Assembly (NCBI GenBank): GCA_022824865.1
Contig: JAJDZD010000050.1
Span: 1 to 57,888 of the forward strand
Direction of reading: 5' to 3'
Source: Chloroflexota bacterium
Lineage (GTDB): Bacteria > Chloroflexota > UBA11872
DNA: 57,888 bases
Each line of letters begins with the position of its first letter. The stretch's first letter is position 1. Positions 45,378-54,051 of this stretch are shown here, piece after piece. The translations under genes and the position numbers were made by a program. The notes beneath the pieces are model-generated. The model worked only from the letters and a program-made list of their open reading frames with translations. It searched no databases and was not told the DNA's origin.

Positions 45378-46197
45378 GGTTCAGCGGGCTGGTCGTGTGG
45401 GTTCGGTGGTCTTGGCCGCGTTCGCCCAGATGTGGCGCGAGCACAACCGATTTCGAATCGTGTGGGCTGCTCGCATGGTTACCACGTTCCTGTTCCTTGC
45501 GCCGATTCTCTTGATGAGCCGGGCCTACGGTGCCGAGGGGTTCGCGGCCAGCGGCGGTGGCCGCGACTTTGTCACCTTCGCCGCTGTTGGGCTCGTGGTC
45601 ATCAACGCGGCCACCCGGCCCATGGCGGCCACCATCTTCTATCTCGCGAATTCAAACCGCGTCGGAATCCTGCCGGCCCTGTGGGCGACGCCCGCCCCAC
45701 GCTGGGCCCTCTGCCTCGGTGCGTCTCTGGCGGCGCTGGCGGATGCGGTGGTCGAGGGCGCCATCATCATTATTTTGGCGTTGCTGTTTTTTGGTCCGTC
45801 CACGCAGCCTGTCTCCGCGCTAGCCGTCGTTCCGTTGCTTCTTGGTCTTGCGATGTTCTGGGGCCTCGGCCTCGTGTTCGGCAGCGTGTTCCTGGCCACG
45901 CGCTCGTGGGCCGCCGACGCAATTGTGAGCGGTCTCCTCCTGGCGTTGGCCGGTACGGTCTTTCCAATCACCATCCTGCCGTGGTCCGTTCGTTGGCTGA
46001 GCTACGCGTTTCCGCACACGTATGTGCTCGACGCCCTGCGGCACCTGGTTCTCGGCACGCCAACCATCGCGCCGCTGGCCGTCGACCTTGCCGTCGCTGG
46101 GGGCAGCGCGATTCTTGCGGTGCTTGGCGGCATCGTCATGTTCCGCCGCGCCGATCGCGCAGCCGCGCGCCGCGGCGTCATCGGGCTCTACACCTGA
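45364..46197 (+). CDS. ABC-2 type permease, second of a pair
   Basis: 277 residues from the TTG at 45364, 14 nt inside the previous gene, with GAGGG 4 nt upstream; the frame is open to 45217, but that part lies in the previous gene. Six predicted helices with features of ABC-2 permeases: AQMWREHNRFRIVWAARMVTTFLFLAPILLMSRAYG, LANSNRVGILPALWATPAPRW and the end ITILPWSVRWLSYAFPHTYVLDALRHLVLG. It partners with the previous permease and the ATPase. The permeases are only weakly alike, so a duplication is old if it happened. Confidence 0.87.
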   Translation: MSPSKVQRAGRVGSVVLAAFAQMWREHNRFRIVWAARMVTTFLFLAPILLMSRAYGAEGFAASGGGRDFVTFAAVGLVVINAATRPMAATIFYLANSNRVGILPALWATPAPRWALCLGASLAALADAVVEGAIIIILALLFFGPSTQPVSALAVVPLLLGLAMFWGLGLVFGSVFLATRSWAADAIVSGLLLALAGTVFPITILPWSVRWLSYAFPHTYVLDALRHLVLGTPTIAPLAVDLAVAGGSAILAVLGGIVMFRRADRAAARRGVIGLYT

Positions 46198-46348
46198 TGC
46201 GAAACGGCTGGCGGTCAACCGGTCCGAGGCGCATCTGACCGAACTACGCAACCGCACGTCGGTGGCGGCGCTTCCAAAATTCGGTCGTTTCCGGCGAACG
46301 CGCTCATCGGCTGACGATTCAAACGATGTCTGTGGCGCCCTGAAGGGT

Positions 46349-46379
46349 GACTGGCGTGTGCTGTATATTGCCGCCAGTC
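46349..46379 (+). promoter_or_regulatory. Operator-like inverted repeat around a -10-like box, upstream of the MMPL gene
   Basis: GACTGGCG (46349-46356) and CGCCAGTC (46372-46379) are perfect 8-bp inverted repeats, 15 nt apart, and the spacer holds TATATT (46364-46369). A regulator dimer bound to the arms would cover the -10 region. The matching -35 is poor (CTGAAG at 18 nt spacing matches 3 of 6). A hairpin in the RNA is the alternative. The rest of the 335-nt intergenic region 46198-46532 shows a short leader frame (46399-46536) and otherwise nothing. Confidence 0.5.
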
Positions 46380-46398
46380 TCCTCTCGAATCCGGGCGG

Positions 46399-46536
46399 AT
46401 GAGGGTCGGTGTGGACGCAGCATCCGCCGGTCGCCCCGTTGAGGCGTATCGGCAGCCTCTAACACCTGCCGCGCGATACCAAGACGCGAACCAGGTTTGC
46501 GACATTCGTCGTGGCATGGAGGGAGTTATTCCTTGA
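46399..46536 (+). CDS. Possible leader peptide before the MMPL gene
   Basis: 45 residues, from ATG 46399 to a TGA that overlaps the MMPL TTG start (TTGA at 46533-46536). It lies 30 nt after the TATATT box. The peptide is unremarkable (MRVGVDAASAGRPVEAY...), with no ribosome site of good quality. The overlap of the stop with the next start is the only argument for a functional upstream frame, and chance is a serious alternative. Confidence 0.3.
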   Translation: MRVGVDAASAGRPVEAYRQPLTPAARYQDANQVCDIRRGMEGVIP

Positions 46537-48719
46537 CTGGATATCTGGCCCGCATAAGTGCCCGCCGACCGCTCGTCACGATGGCAATCTGGCTCGTTGT
46601 CGCGGTTGTTGCGGCCGGCCTCAGCCAGGCGTTACTCGACAGTGCCACGACGACTGAATTGCGGCTGGGATCCGGGGCAAGATCGCAGCAGGCCGCGCAA
46701 CTGCTGGAAGACCGGCTCCGTGGCCCTGAACCGATCACGGAGATCGTAATCGTTCAGTCGGAAAACCTGACGGTTGACGATCCGGCGTTCAAAGCCAAGG
46801 TCGAAGCTGTATTTGCAGAGGTCATTGCCCTCGGTCCGGACGCGGTGTCCGCCGGTCTGAACTACTACCTGACCGGCGACGATCGGCAGGTCTCTCCGGA
46901 TCGCAAGACCACGATCATGCCCTTCAGGCTCGTGGGCGATCTGAACGAGGCCGAAGGTCACGCCGAGCACATCCTTGACATTGTCAAGGCGGCCGACGGA
47001 ACGGATGGATTCCGCGTCCTCACCAGCGGCACCGCCAGCATTTCCGTTGAGCAGAATGAGCTCGCCCTGCACGACCTGGAGCAGGGTGAGCGCATCGGAA
47101 TCCCGGTGGCCTTGCTCATCCTGCTGGCGCTCTTCGGCACCGCCGTCGCCGCCCTGGCGCCCATCGGATTAGCGATCGTCGCGATCGTCGTTGCTCTGGG
47201 CTTCGTTGCTGTAATTGGCCAGGCCTTTCAGTTGGTGTTCTTCGTGACGCTGATGGTGACGATGATCGGCCTGGCAGTTGGTATCGACTATTCGCTGCTC
47301 ATCGTCTCCCGTTTCCGCGAGGAGATGGAGCGCGGCCTCGGCAAGGCCGAGGCGACGGAACGCGCGGGATCCACGGCCGGCCGCACCGTCCTTTTCAGCG
47401 GCGTCACCGTGATCATCGCCATCTGCGGAATGCTGATCGTTCCGTTCCCGTTTTTTCAGTCGTTGGCGATCGGCGCCATCCTGGTGGTGGCCGTGGCTCT
47501 GGCGGCCACGCTCACGCTGCTCCCGGCGGTGCTTGCGCTGCTTGGCCCCAAAGTCAACTTGCTGCCCGTGCCGTTGCTCGGCCGCTTCAAAGTGACGAGC
47601 CCGGACCATTCCAAGCACGGCTTCTGGGAGTTCATTACGCAGAAAGTGATGCGCCACCCGGTCATCAGCATTCTCGCCATTGCCATTCCAATGATTGTGG
47701 CGACGGTTTTCTACTTCGACATTAAGACTGGTATCAGCGGTGTCGATGCATTCCCCGAGGGTTCGCAGTCACGTGATGCCTTCTTCGTCCTGGAGGAGAA
47801 CTTCTCATTCGGCATCGTCAATCCGGTCGAAGTTGTCGTTGACGGCAACGTCAATAGTCCAGAGGTCCAGGGTGCGGTGCAGCGCCTGCAGGTCGCGCTC
47901 AGCAATGACCCAAGATTCCCTATTCCTCCGGTTCCAACCGTTAACGATGCGGGCGACCTGGCCCTCTTGACGCTGGTCATCCACGGCGAGCCGAGCAGCC
48001 AAGCCGCGGTGGACACAGTCGTGGCCCTTCGTGATGAGTACATCCCCGCGGCATTTGAAGGCGTCTCCGCGAACGTCCTGGTGGGCGGCGTGTCCGCCAT
48101 CACGGCTGACGTGTTCGAGATAGTCGATATCTACACGCCGTTCGTTTTCCTTTTCGTCCTCGGGTTCAGCTTCATCGTGCTGATGCTGGTCTTCAGATCC
48201 ATCGTCATCCCGATCAAGGCCGTCATCATGAACCTGCTGTCCGTCGGCGCCTCCTACGGCTTGCTGGTCCTGGTCTTCCAGAAAGGCGTGGCGACTGAAC
48301 TGCTGGGATTCCGCCATGCGGAAGTCGTGGACGCCTGGATCCCGCTGTTCCTGTTTTCCATCCTGTTCGGTCTGTCGATGGACTACCACGTCTTCCTGCT
48401 GAGCCGTATCCGCGAGCGCTACGACCACACCGGAGATAACGCGGAAGCCGTGGCTTACGGCCTTCGTTCCACTGCGGGCATCATCACGGGCGCGGCCCTG
48501 ATCATGGTCGCCGTCTTCGGCGGCTTTGCTCTCGGCGAAACCATCATCAACCAGCAGGTTGGATTCGGGCTCGCCGTGGCCGTATTCCTCGACGCAACGC
48601 TCGTGCGATCCGTACTGGTTCCGGCCAGTATGGAGGTCCTGGGCAAGCGCAACTGGTATCTCCCGTCGTTCCTGAGCTGGCTTCCGGACGTGCGTGTCGA
48701 GCCTGCGGAGGACGAATAG
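46533..48719 (+). CDS. MMPL/RND-family transporter
   Basis: 728 residues from the TTG at 46533, with a strong GGAGGGAG ribosome site 7 nt upstream. Twelve predicted membrane helices in two halves, each preceded by a large extracytoplasmic domain. The first half has GIPVALLILLALFGTAVAALAPI and VTMIGLAVGIDYSLLIVSRFREE (the conserved GxDY[S/A] segment with the essential Asp), and the second has FSILFGLSMDYHVFLLSRIRERY. These are hallmarks of MMPL/HAE2-type proteins, which carry lipids, glycolipids or polyketides using the proton gradient. An oxygenase-like gene follows 9 nt later, so the transporter may carry its substrate or product. Confidence 0.93.
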   Translation: MTGYLARISARRPLVTMAIWLVVAVVAAGLSQALLDSATTTELRLGSGARSQQAAQLLEDRLRGPEPITEIVIVQSENLTVDDPAFKAKVEAVFAEVIALGPDAVSAGLNYYLTGDDRQVSPDRKTTIMPFRLVGDLNEAEGHAEHILDIVKAADGTDGFRVLTSGTASISVEQNELALHDLEQGERIGIPVALLILLALFGTAVAALAPIGLAIVAIVVALGFVAVIGQAFQLVFFVTLMVTMIGLAVGIDYSLLIVSRFREEMERGLGKAEATERAGSTAGRTVLFSGVTVIIAICGMLIVPFPFFQSLAIGAILVVAVALAATLTLLPAVLALLGPKVNLLPVPLLGRFKVTSPDHSKHGFWEFITQKVMRHPVISILAIAIPMIVATVFYFDIKTGISGVDAFPEGSQSRDAFFVLEENFSFGIVNPVEVVVDGNVNSPEVQGAVQRLQVALSNDPRFPIPPVPTVNDAGDLALLTLVIHGEPSSQAAVDTVVALRDEYIPAAFEGVSANVLVGGVSAITADVFEIVDIYTPFVFLFVLGFSFIVLMLVFRSIVIPIKAVIMNLLSVGASYGLLVLVFQKGVATELLGFRHAEVVDAWIPLFLFSILFGLSMDYHVFLLSRIRERYDHTGDNAEAVAYGLRSTAGIITGAALIMVAVFGGFALGETIINQQVGFGLAVAVFLDATLVRSVLVPASMEVLGKRNWYLPSFLSWLPDVRVEPAEDE

Positions 48720-48728
48720 GTCCGCGAC

Positions 48729-49937
48729 ATGGATCCTGAGCCGTCGCGGGCCGACGGGCTGGACCTGCCGACCTGTTACCGCGCCGGCTACGCCAAGGCT
48801 CGCGCCCTCGATCCGGAGACGGCCTCAAACTACGTAGCCCACACGCGCGTCGGCGACCCGGCGGCTGACGCGATGATGGCGGTCCTGGAAGAAATCGGGC
48901 CCCGCGAATCGTGGCGGATCGTTCAGACCGCCATGGACAATCTGGACGACGAGAGCGCGCTCAACGATGCGCCGCGCGAAGTCCGGGATTTCTTCGAGGA
49001 ATTGAAGACTCCTCCCGACTGGGTCGACGAAGCATCGTTCATCCCCGGGATGCGCATGTTTCATCGGAATTCAAGAATCATTCTTGGGGCGTTTGTCGGA
49101 GGGACCCTGGTCGAAGGGTTCTCGACCAATATCAGCAAGTCGTTCTTTACGACCGGCCGGCTGCGCGAGCAGGGCGTCAGACGCTTGAAACAGAACAACC
49201 GCCACATGCTCGAGATGTTCGTGCCTGGTGGCATGGATCGAGGCGGCGACGGCTGGAAGCTGTCCGTTCGCGTTCGGATGGTGCACGCCCAGGTAAGGCG
49301 TCTGCTCGCCAATTCAGGCGATTGGGACTTTGACGAATTGGGCGAACCCGTCAGCGCCGCGCATCTTGGCTTTGCAATTACGGCCTTCTCGGCGCGACTC
49401 CTCAAGCATATGAAGAGCCTGGGCGCCGTCTACGACGACGAAGAACGCGCCACCTTCATGCAGGTCTGGCGTTACGGCGGCTACCTGATGGGAATCCCGG
49501 AAACAATCCTGTATCGCGATGAAGCCGAAGCGCTGCGGATCTTCAGAATCGGCGGCATGTGCGAGCCGGAGCCTGACTATGAGTCGATCGCTATGGCAAA
49601 TTCACTGATCAATTCCGCCCCGCTGCTGATCGGCCTGACCGATCCCGAAGAGCGTCGCCACCTTGCCAAGTACGTGTATCGGGTATCCCGCGCGCTCATC
49701 GGCAAGGATCTTGCTAACAAGCTGAAGTATCCGCGTAGCCCAACGGTCGGCGTGTTGCCTTGGTTCCGCATGCAAGGCCGCATTGAGCGCACGATGGGTC
49801 GGCTCTTTCACAAGCACATGCGACAAACCAACTACACGAATCTCACGTCACTGCTTGAAGTTTCTGTCTTTGACGAAGCCGGCATCAGCTACAAGATGCC
49901 CGATCACGTATACGCGGAAGAGTCCAGCCAGTGGTAG
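48729..49937 (+). CDS. MpaB/rubber-oxygenase family protein (DUF2236)
   Basis: 402 residues, start 9 nt after the MMPL stop. Features of the oxygenase MpaB/Lcp family (heme-dependent oxygenases that cleave or modify isoprenoids and related lipids): FIPGMRMFHRNSRIILGAFVGGTLVEGFSTN, the helix NNRHMLEMFVPGGMDRGGDGWKLSVRVRMVHAQVRRLL, with conserved Arg and His that probably hold the heme, and VWRYGGYLMGIPETILYRDE. No signal peptide or membrane helix is evident. Pairing with an MMPL transporter suggests that the enzyme acts on a lipid or terpenoid that MMPL moves. The exact substrate is unknown. Confidence 0.87.
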   Translation: MDPEPSRADGLDLPTCYRAGYAKARALDPETASNYVAHTRVGDPAADAMMAVLEEIGPRESWRIVQTAMDNLDDESALNDAPREVRDFFEELKTPPDWVDEASFIPGMRMFHRNSRIILGAFVGGTLVEGFSTNISKSFFTTGRLREQGVRRLKQNNRHMLEMFVPGGMDRGGDGWKLSVRVRMVHAQVRRLLANSGDWDFDELGEPVSAAHLGFAITAFSARLLKHMKSLGAVYDDEERATFMQVWRYGGYLMGIPETILYRDEAEALRIFRIGGMCEPEPDYESIAMANSLINSAPLLIGLTDPEERRHLAKYVYRVSRALIGKDLANKLKYPRSPTVGVLPWFRMQGRIERTMGRLFHKHMRQTNYTNLTSLLEVSVFDEAGISYKMPDHVYAEESSQW

Positions 49938-50067
49938 AAGGTCGCCTCATCGCGTAGGCGGGATTGGTCCGGATGTCGGAGCAACTCTGATTCCGTCGCG
50001 CTCGCCGGAAGCCACGAGCGCGTTTCGAGGCCGCAGACTCAAGCAGTCCATGATCCGACGTTGGCGG

Positions 50068-50808
50068 CTACGACGTCTCGGTCAGAATGGCCAGCCCGCC
50101 AGCAATCCGACGGTCCATGCGCAGGCGGCCGTTCGTGCCCGCGAGGTCGCAGAGCTGCGGTGACGCTTTCGCGGTGGCTTCCACATAGCCGGCCTGCCGA
50201 TAAAACTCACGAGCAGCCTGGTTTTCCGCCAACACATACAGGCTGCAGGCCGAGGCGTACAGGTCCGCGCGCCGATGCACGCCGGCCAGCAGGGCTTTGG
50301 CTACGCCGTTGCCCCTGTGCTCCCGGGACACCGCCAGGTACGGAACGAACCAGTGGTCCGGCGGCACCGGCGGACTCGCTCGAATCAGGGCGCGTAGACG
50401 CGGGAGGAGCTTGAAAGCTCGTCGGGGTCCGTACACACGCAGATAAGCCCAGAGTGTTGCCCGGTAACGTCGGGCCAACTCCGTCCACGGCGCGTGCGAT
50501 ACGAGCCCTACGACCCGACCGTCAATCTCGGCCAATGTTGCCAAGTCGTGGCTCCACAGCGTGCCGGTGCGACCAAAGAGCCGCTCCAGGTAGCCCGTGG
50601 CGCCGCCCTCCACGCCGAGACCGAATACGGCGTCCGCCAGCTCAGGCGTCAATGCCTCGCGCAACAGACGACCGGCGGATTGCTGGTCGCTGGGTTTCGC
50701 TGGGCGGATTTTCAGACGTGGCCGCCGCTGCGGTTTTTGCCGCGCGCCAGGGAGGGTGACATCGGCGACAGCCTCCGCTGTTGCCTCAGCCAGCATGGCT
50801 CCGCTCAT
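50068..50808 (-). CDS. GNAT-family N-acetyltransferase
   Basis: 246 residues. A 30-residue variable start leads to LKIRPAKPSDQQSAGRLLREAL (beta 1 and helix 1 of the GNAT fold). The acetyl-CoA motif is YLAVSREHRGNGVAKALLAGV (the R/QxxGxG/A loop reads RGNGVA). The end, YVLAENQAAREFYRQAGY, is the family's typical C-terminal strand-helix. It moves an acetyl group to an amine of unknown identity. The gene is convergent to the MpaB gene. Confidence 0.87.
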   Translation of the reverse strand: MSGAMLAEATAEAVADVTLPGARQKPQRRPRLKIRPAKPSDQQSAGRLLREALTPELADAVFGLGVEGGATGYLERLFGRTGTLWSHDLATLAEIDGRVVGLVSHAPWTELARRYRATLWAYLRVYGPRRAFKLLPRLRALIRASPPVPPDHWFVPYLAVSREHRGNGVAKALLAGVHRRADLYASACSLYVLAENQAAREFYRQAGYVEATAKASPQLCDLAGTNGRLRMDRRIAGGLAILTETS

Positions 50809-50959
50809 ACCCGGGTCAGCCTCCCAACACGTGCCGGATTAAATCTATTTTGGGAGCCTAGCGATCACCTGTCGAGCGGACGTGCAGTCCGTATGCAAAT
50901 CCTGTGCACGTCAACTGTGTCTTCCTCGTCAATGGCCGCGGCGTCAAGCTGACCTGGCC

Positions 50960-52798
50960 TCACCATCCCAGCGCGTGCCCGATGATTCCCTTCGGTGAAA
51001 CGGCGCCCGCAATGACACCGCCGGGCCCGCCGTACCGGATGCCCATTGGCTTGCCGTTCGCCCAATCGGCTGTGACTTCCACCTCGTGTCCGCGTCGTTC
51101 GAGTTCCGCCAGAACTGCTCGGTCGATCCGTCCCTCAGCCACCAGCCGCCCCGGATACGCCTCGCGCGGATAGAACGACGACGGGAAGTGCACCGAGTGC
51201 ACCGTCGGCGCGTCTAGCGCTTCCTGCAGGTTCATGCCGAAGTGCACGTGGTTCAGGAAGAACTGCAGCGTCCACTGATCCTGCCCATCGCCGCCCGGCG
51301 TGCCGAAAACCATGGACGGCTCACCGTTCCGCGTTACCAGCGACGGCGTCAGCGTCGCCCGCGGCCGCTTGCGCGGCGCCAGCGCATTGGGCCGTGCCGG
51401 GTTGAGATAGAACATCTGGCCACGTGTACCGAGCGGAAAGCCCAGCCCGCGGATCACCGGTGAGGTGCCCAGCCACCCGCCGCTGGGCGTGGCCGCCACC
51501 ATGTTGCCTTCGTGATCCACCGCGTCCAGGTGCGTCGTGTCGCCCACGTGCGCGTGACCCAGCCCCAGGTCCCGCACCTCGCGCGCCGCCACTTGCAGCG
51601 CTCTCCGGTTGTCTTCGGCAACGTCCATCGTGGCGTAGGCCGGGAAGCCGCCCCCAACATCACCCGGCCGCATTTCCGGCGAGGCCCGCTCGCCTACCAG
51701 CGCCCGTCGCTCGTCCGCGTAGTCCTTCGAGAGCAGCCGGTCGAACGGCACATTATCGAATTTCGGGTCCCCGTAATGAGCCTCGCGGTCGGCAAACGCC
51801 AGCTTGGCGCACTCGATCAGCGTGTGCAGATAGTCGGCCGAGTTATGCCCCATCGCCGCCAGGTCGAACCCCTCCAGCAGCGTCAGCTGCTGGAGGAACA
51901 CCGGACCCTGTGTCCAACTGGAGCACTTGTGAACGTCCAACCCGTGGTAGTTGACGCTCGGCGGATCGTTGAACTCCGCCTCCCAGTCCGCGAAGTCCTC
52001 GTAGCTCAAGAGCCCGGCGTGTGCGGATCCGCTGGCGTCCTCCACCGGCGTGCCGATGAAGTCCAGGATTCGCTCGACGATCTCGCCCTTGTAGAAGGCG
52101 GCGCGCGCCGCCTCAATGCCGGCGATGCGTCCCCGTCCGGCGGTCGCTTTTTCCGCCCGGCACAGGACGCGCAGCGTCTCGGCCCAGTCGGGGTTGCGAT
52201 GAAGCTCGCCAACCCCCGGCGCCTTGCCGCCGGGCAGATAGACCTCGCCGGTACTGGGGTATAGCTCGGTGAACTTGTCGGAGTTGCTGGCCAGGCTGTT
52301 GTGCAGGCTGTCGTAGACCGGGTACCCGTCCTCGGCCAATTCGATGGCCGGCTGCAGGACTTCGCTGAAGCTCAAGGTCCCAAAGCGCGCCAGTGCCGCC
52401 GCCCAGGTGCCGACCGCGGCCGGCACGCAGGCCGGCAGGTAGCCGTCGCCCGGAACCAGGTCGATGCCGTGCTCGCGGCACCAGTCGATCGTGAATGCCT
52501 GCGCCGACCAGCCCATGCCGCTCAATTCGTAGACCTTGCGTTCCCTGGCCGAGTAGATCAGCGTCGGCACCTCGCCCGCCAGCCCGTTGCTCTGCGGCTC
52601 CAACAGGTTCAGGCAGAAGCACATCGCCGCCGCAGCGTCGATGGCGTTGCCGCCCTGCTCCATCATCCGGAACCCGGCCGCCGTCGCCAGGTAATGCCCC
52701 GAGGTCACCACCCCGCGCGTCCCCATCACCACCGGCCGCGTCGTAAACCCCGTCCGCATCCCCACGCTGCGGTCGCCCAGAAACGTCGTAATCGTCAT
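50960..52798 (-). CDS. Gamma-glutamyltransferase family hydrolase
   Basis: 612 residues of the Ntn-hydrolase gamma-glutamyltransferase family. N-terminal GVVTSGHYLATAAGFRMMEQGGNAIDAA is characteristic. The self-cleavage site and nucleophile Thr sit in HVGDTTHLDAVDHEGN (about residue 420), dividing the large and small subunits. GTPGGDGQDQWTLQFFLNHVHFGMNLQEALDAP matches the small-subunit region. No clear signal peptide is seen, so it may act in the cytoplasm. Members cleave or transfer the gamma-glutamyl group of glutathione-type compounds or act as cephalosporin acylase-like enzymes. The start ATG has AGGAG 9 nt upstream. Confidence 0.93.
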   Translation of the reverse strand: MTITTFLGDRSVGMRTGFTTRPVVMGTRGVVTSGHYLATAAGFRMMEQGGNAIDAAAAMCFCLNLLEPQSNGLAGEVPTLIYSARERKVYELSGMGWSAQAFTIDWCREHGIDLVPGDGYLPACVPAAVGTWAAALARFGTLSFSEVLQPAIELAEDGYPVYDSLHNSLASNSDKFTELYPSTGEVYLPGGKAPGVGELHRNPDWAETLRVLCRAEKATAGRGRIAGIEAARAAFYKGEIVERILDFIGTPVEDASGSAHAGLLSYEDFADWEAEFNDPPSVNYHGLDVHKCSSWTQGPVFLQQLTLLEGFDLAAMGHNSADYLHTLIECAKLAFADREAHYGDPKFDNVPFDRLLSKDYADERRALVGERASPEMRPGDVGGGFPAYATMDVAEDNRRALQVAAREVRDLGLGHAHVGDTTHLDAVDHEGNMVAATPSGGWLGTSPVIRGLGFPLGTRGQMFYLNPARPNALAPRKRPRATLTPSLVTRNGEPSMVFGTPGGDGQDQWTLQFFLNHVHFGMNLQEALDAPTVHSVHFPSSFYPREAYPGRLVAEGRIDRAVLAELERRGHEVEVTADWANGKPMGIRYGGPGGVIAGAVSPKGIIGHALGW

Positions 52799-52984
52799 TT
52801 GTTCTTGCTCCTGTGCACGCCAGCGGGGTCGCGAGTCGCAGCTTAGCCCTAACCCATATCCCGCGCCCCCAGCGCAGCGGCCGCCTTCCCTATTGCCGCC
52901 GCATCGGCCAGTTCAAGCGGACGTCATCCCGCCGTCAAACCCGGCCCATCGGACATACTGGGTCTCCGCGAGGAGCGTGACGGA

Positions 52985-53272
52985 GTGAGTGGACGCCAGA
53001 AGCAGAAGCGAATCCCGGCTTTCGCGAGACGCGAAGAAGAGGCTAGGTTCTGGGACACCCATGACACGGCCGAATTTGAGGACGAGTTTGAGCCGATTGA
53101 CGTCCGCTTTGCCAATAACCTCTCCCAGGGCATCACCGTGCGCTTTACGCCCGAGACCCTTGAGACCCTGCGGGCGACAGCCCAGAGGAAGGGCATCGGC
53201 CCCACGACTCTGGCGCGCATGTGGATCCTGGAACGCCTTGAGGCGATCGACCAGGGGACTGCCGCGCCATAG
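52985..53272 (+). CDS. CopG-type antitoxin-like protein without a toxin
   Basis: 95 residues, GTG start. It follows the pattern of CopG-family antitoxins (COG5304-like): RIPAFARREEEARFWDTHDTAEFEDEF, then PIDVRFANNLSQGITVRFTPETLETLRATAQRKGIGPTTLARMWILERL, i.e. an acidic linker followed by a ribbon-helix-helix. Such proteins bind DNA as dimers and pair with BrnT-like toxins encoded upstream. No such toxin is present: upstream lies the divergent gamma-glutamyltransferase. Its stop overlaps the proposed ATA start of the methyltransferase, so the two are coupled. Confidence 0.8.
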   Translation: MSGRQKQKRIPAFARREEEARFWDTHDTAEFEDEFEPIDVRFANNLSQGITVRFTPETLETLRATAQRKGIGPTTLARMWILERLEAIDQGTAAP

Positions 53273-54051
53273 CCCAGGACGTTGCTGCCGACCTGTTTGA
53301 CTCAAATCGCGCAGCCGAGCTCTATGCCTGCGCTCGCCCCTACCACCACGACCTCGTTGTTCAGCGAATCGCGGACTACCTGGACATCCGCACTCGGCTT
53401 GACCGTGTGCTTGACGTCGCCTGCGGAACCGGGCTGTCCTGCATCGCTCTGAAGCGGATTGCGGGGCGAGTTGTTGGCGCTGATGTTTCTCCGGCCATGC
53501 TGGGACAAGTGGGGCGCGACCAACGCATTGACTTCCTGGTGAGTCCGGCCGAGTCCCTGCCGCTGGCCCACGAGACGTTCGATCTGCTCACCGTCTCCTC
53601 CGCCCTGCACTGGTTCGAGCGAAACGCCTTTCTGGCGGAGGCCCGCCGCGTGCTCAGGCCCAGCGGCTGGTTCGTCGTCTACGACAACTTCTTCTCCGCC
53701 AATCTCCACGGCAGTCCGGGCTTCAAACCCTGGTTCCTCTCCATGTACCTCGAGCGCTTCCCTACGACCCCTCGGGATAACCGACCGCTCGACAGTAGGT
53801 CTGCCAGCCAAGCCGGCTTCCAATTGGTCACCAACGAGACGTACACCAATGTTGTCTTGTTCAAGCGAGAGCAACTGGTGGACTACCTGCTCACCCACAC
53901 CAACATCATCGCGGCGATTGAACGCGGTAATTGGACCCTCGACGAAGTCAGGGCGTACCTCTCGACCGAAGTCAGCCCCTACTTCCCATCGCAAGAGCCA
54001 CGCGCCTTCGACTTCGGCGGCCCGATCATCCTCCTGCGCAAGGCCCGCTAG
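53269..54051 (+). CDS. SAM-dependent methyltransferase, apparent ATA start
   Basis: 260 residues if translation begins at ATA 53269 (overlapping the preceding TAG as ATAG). Family similarity begins well before the first standard start (GTG 53407): AADLFDSNRAAELYACARPYHHDLV precedes motif I VLDVACGTGLS. No ATG, GTG or TTG lies in frame between an upstream TGA and 53407. CTG 53290 is another candidate. Post-I motif VVGADVSPAML, TVSSALHWFERNAFLAEARRVLRPSGWFVVYD and the C-terminal GGPIILLRKAR complete a class I methyltransferase of the UbiE/BioC-like group. The stop overlaps the convergent ABC permease stop by 4 nt. Confidence 0.85.
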   Translation: MAQDVAADLFDSNRAAELYACARPYHHDLVVQRIADYLDIRTRLDRVLDVACGTGLSCIALKRIAGRVVGADVSPAMLGQVGRDQRIDFLVSPAESLPLAHETFDLLTVSSALHWFERNAFLAEARRVLRPSGWFVVYDNFFSANLHGSPGFKPWFLSMYLERFPTTPRDNRPLDSRSASQAGFQLVTNETYTNVVLFKREQLVDYLLTHTNIIAAIERGNWTLDEVRAYLSTEVSPYFPSQEPRAFDFGGPIILLRKAR

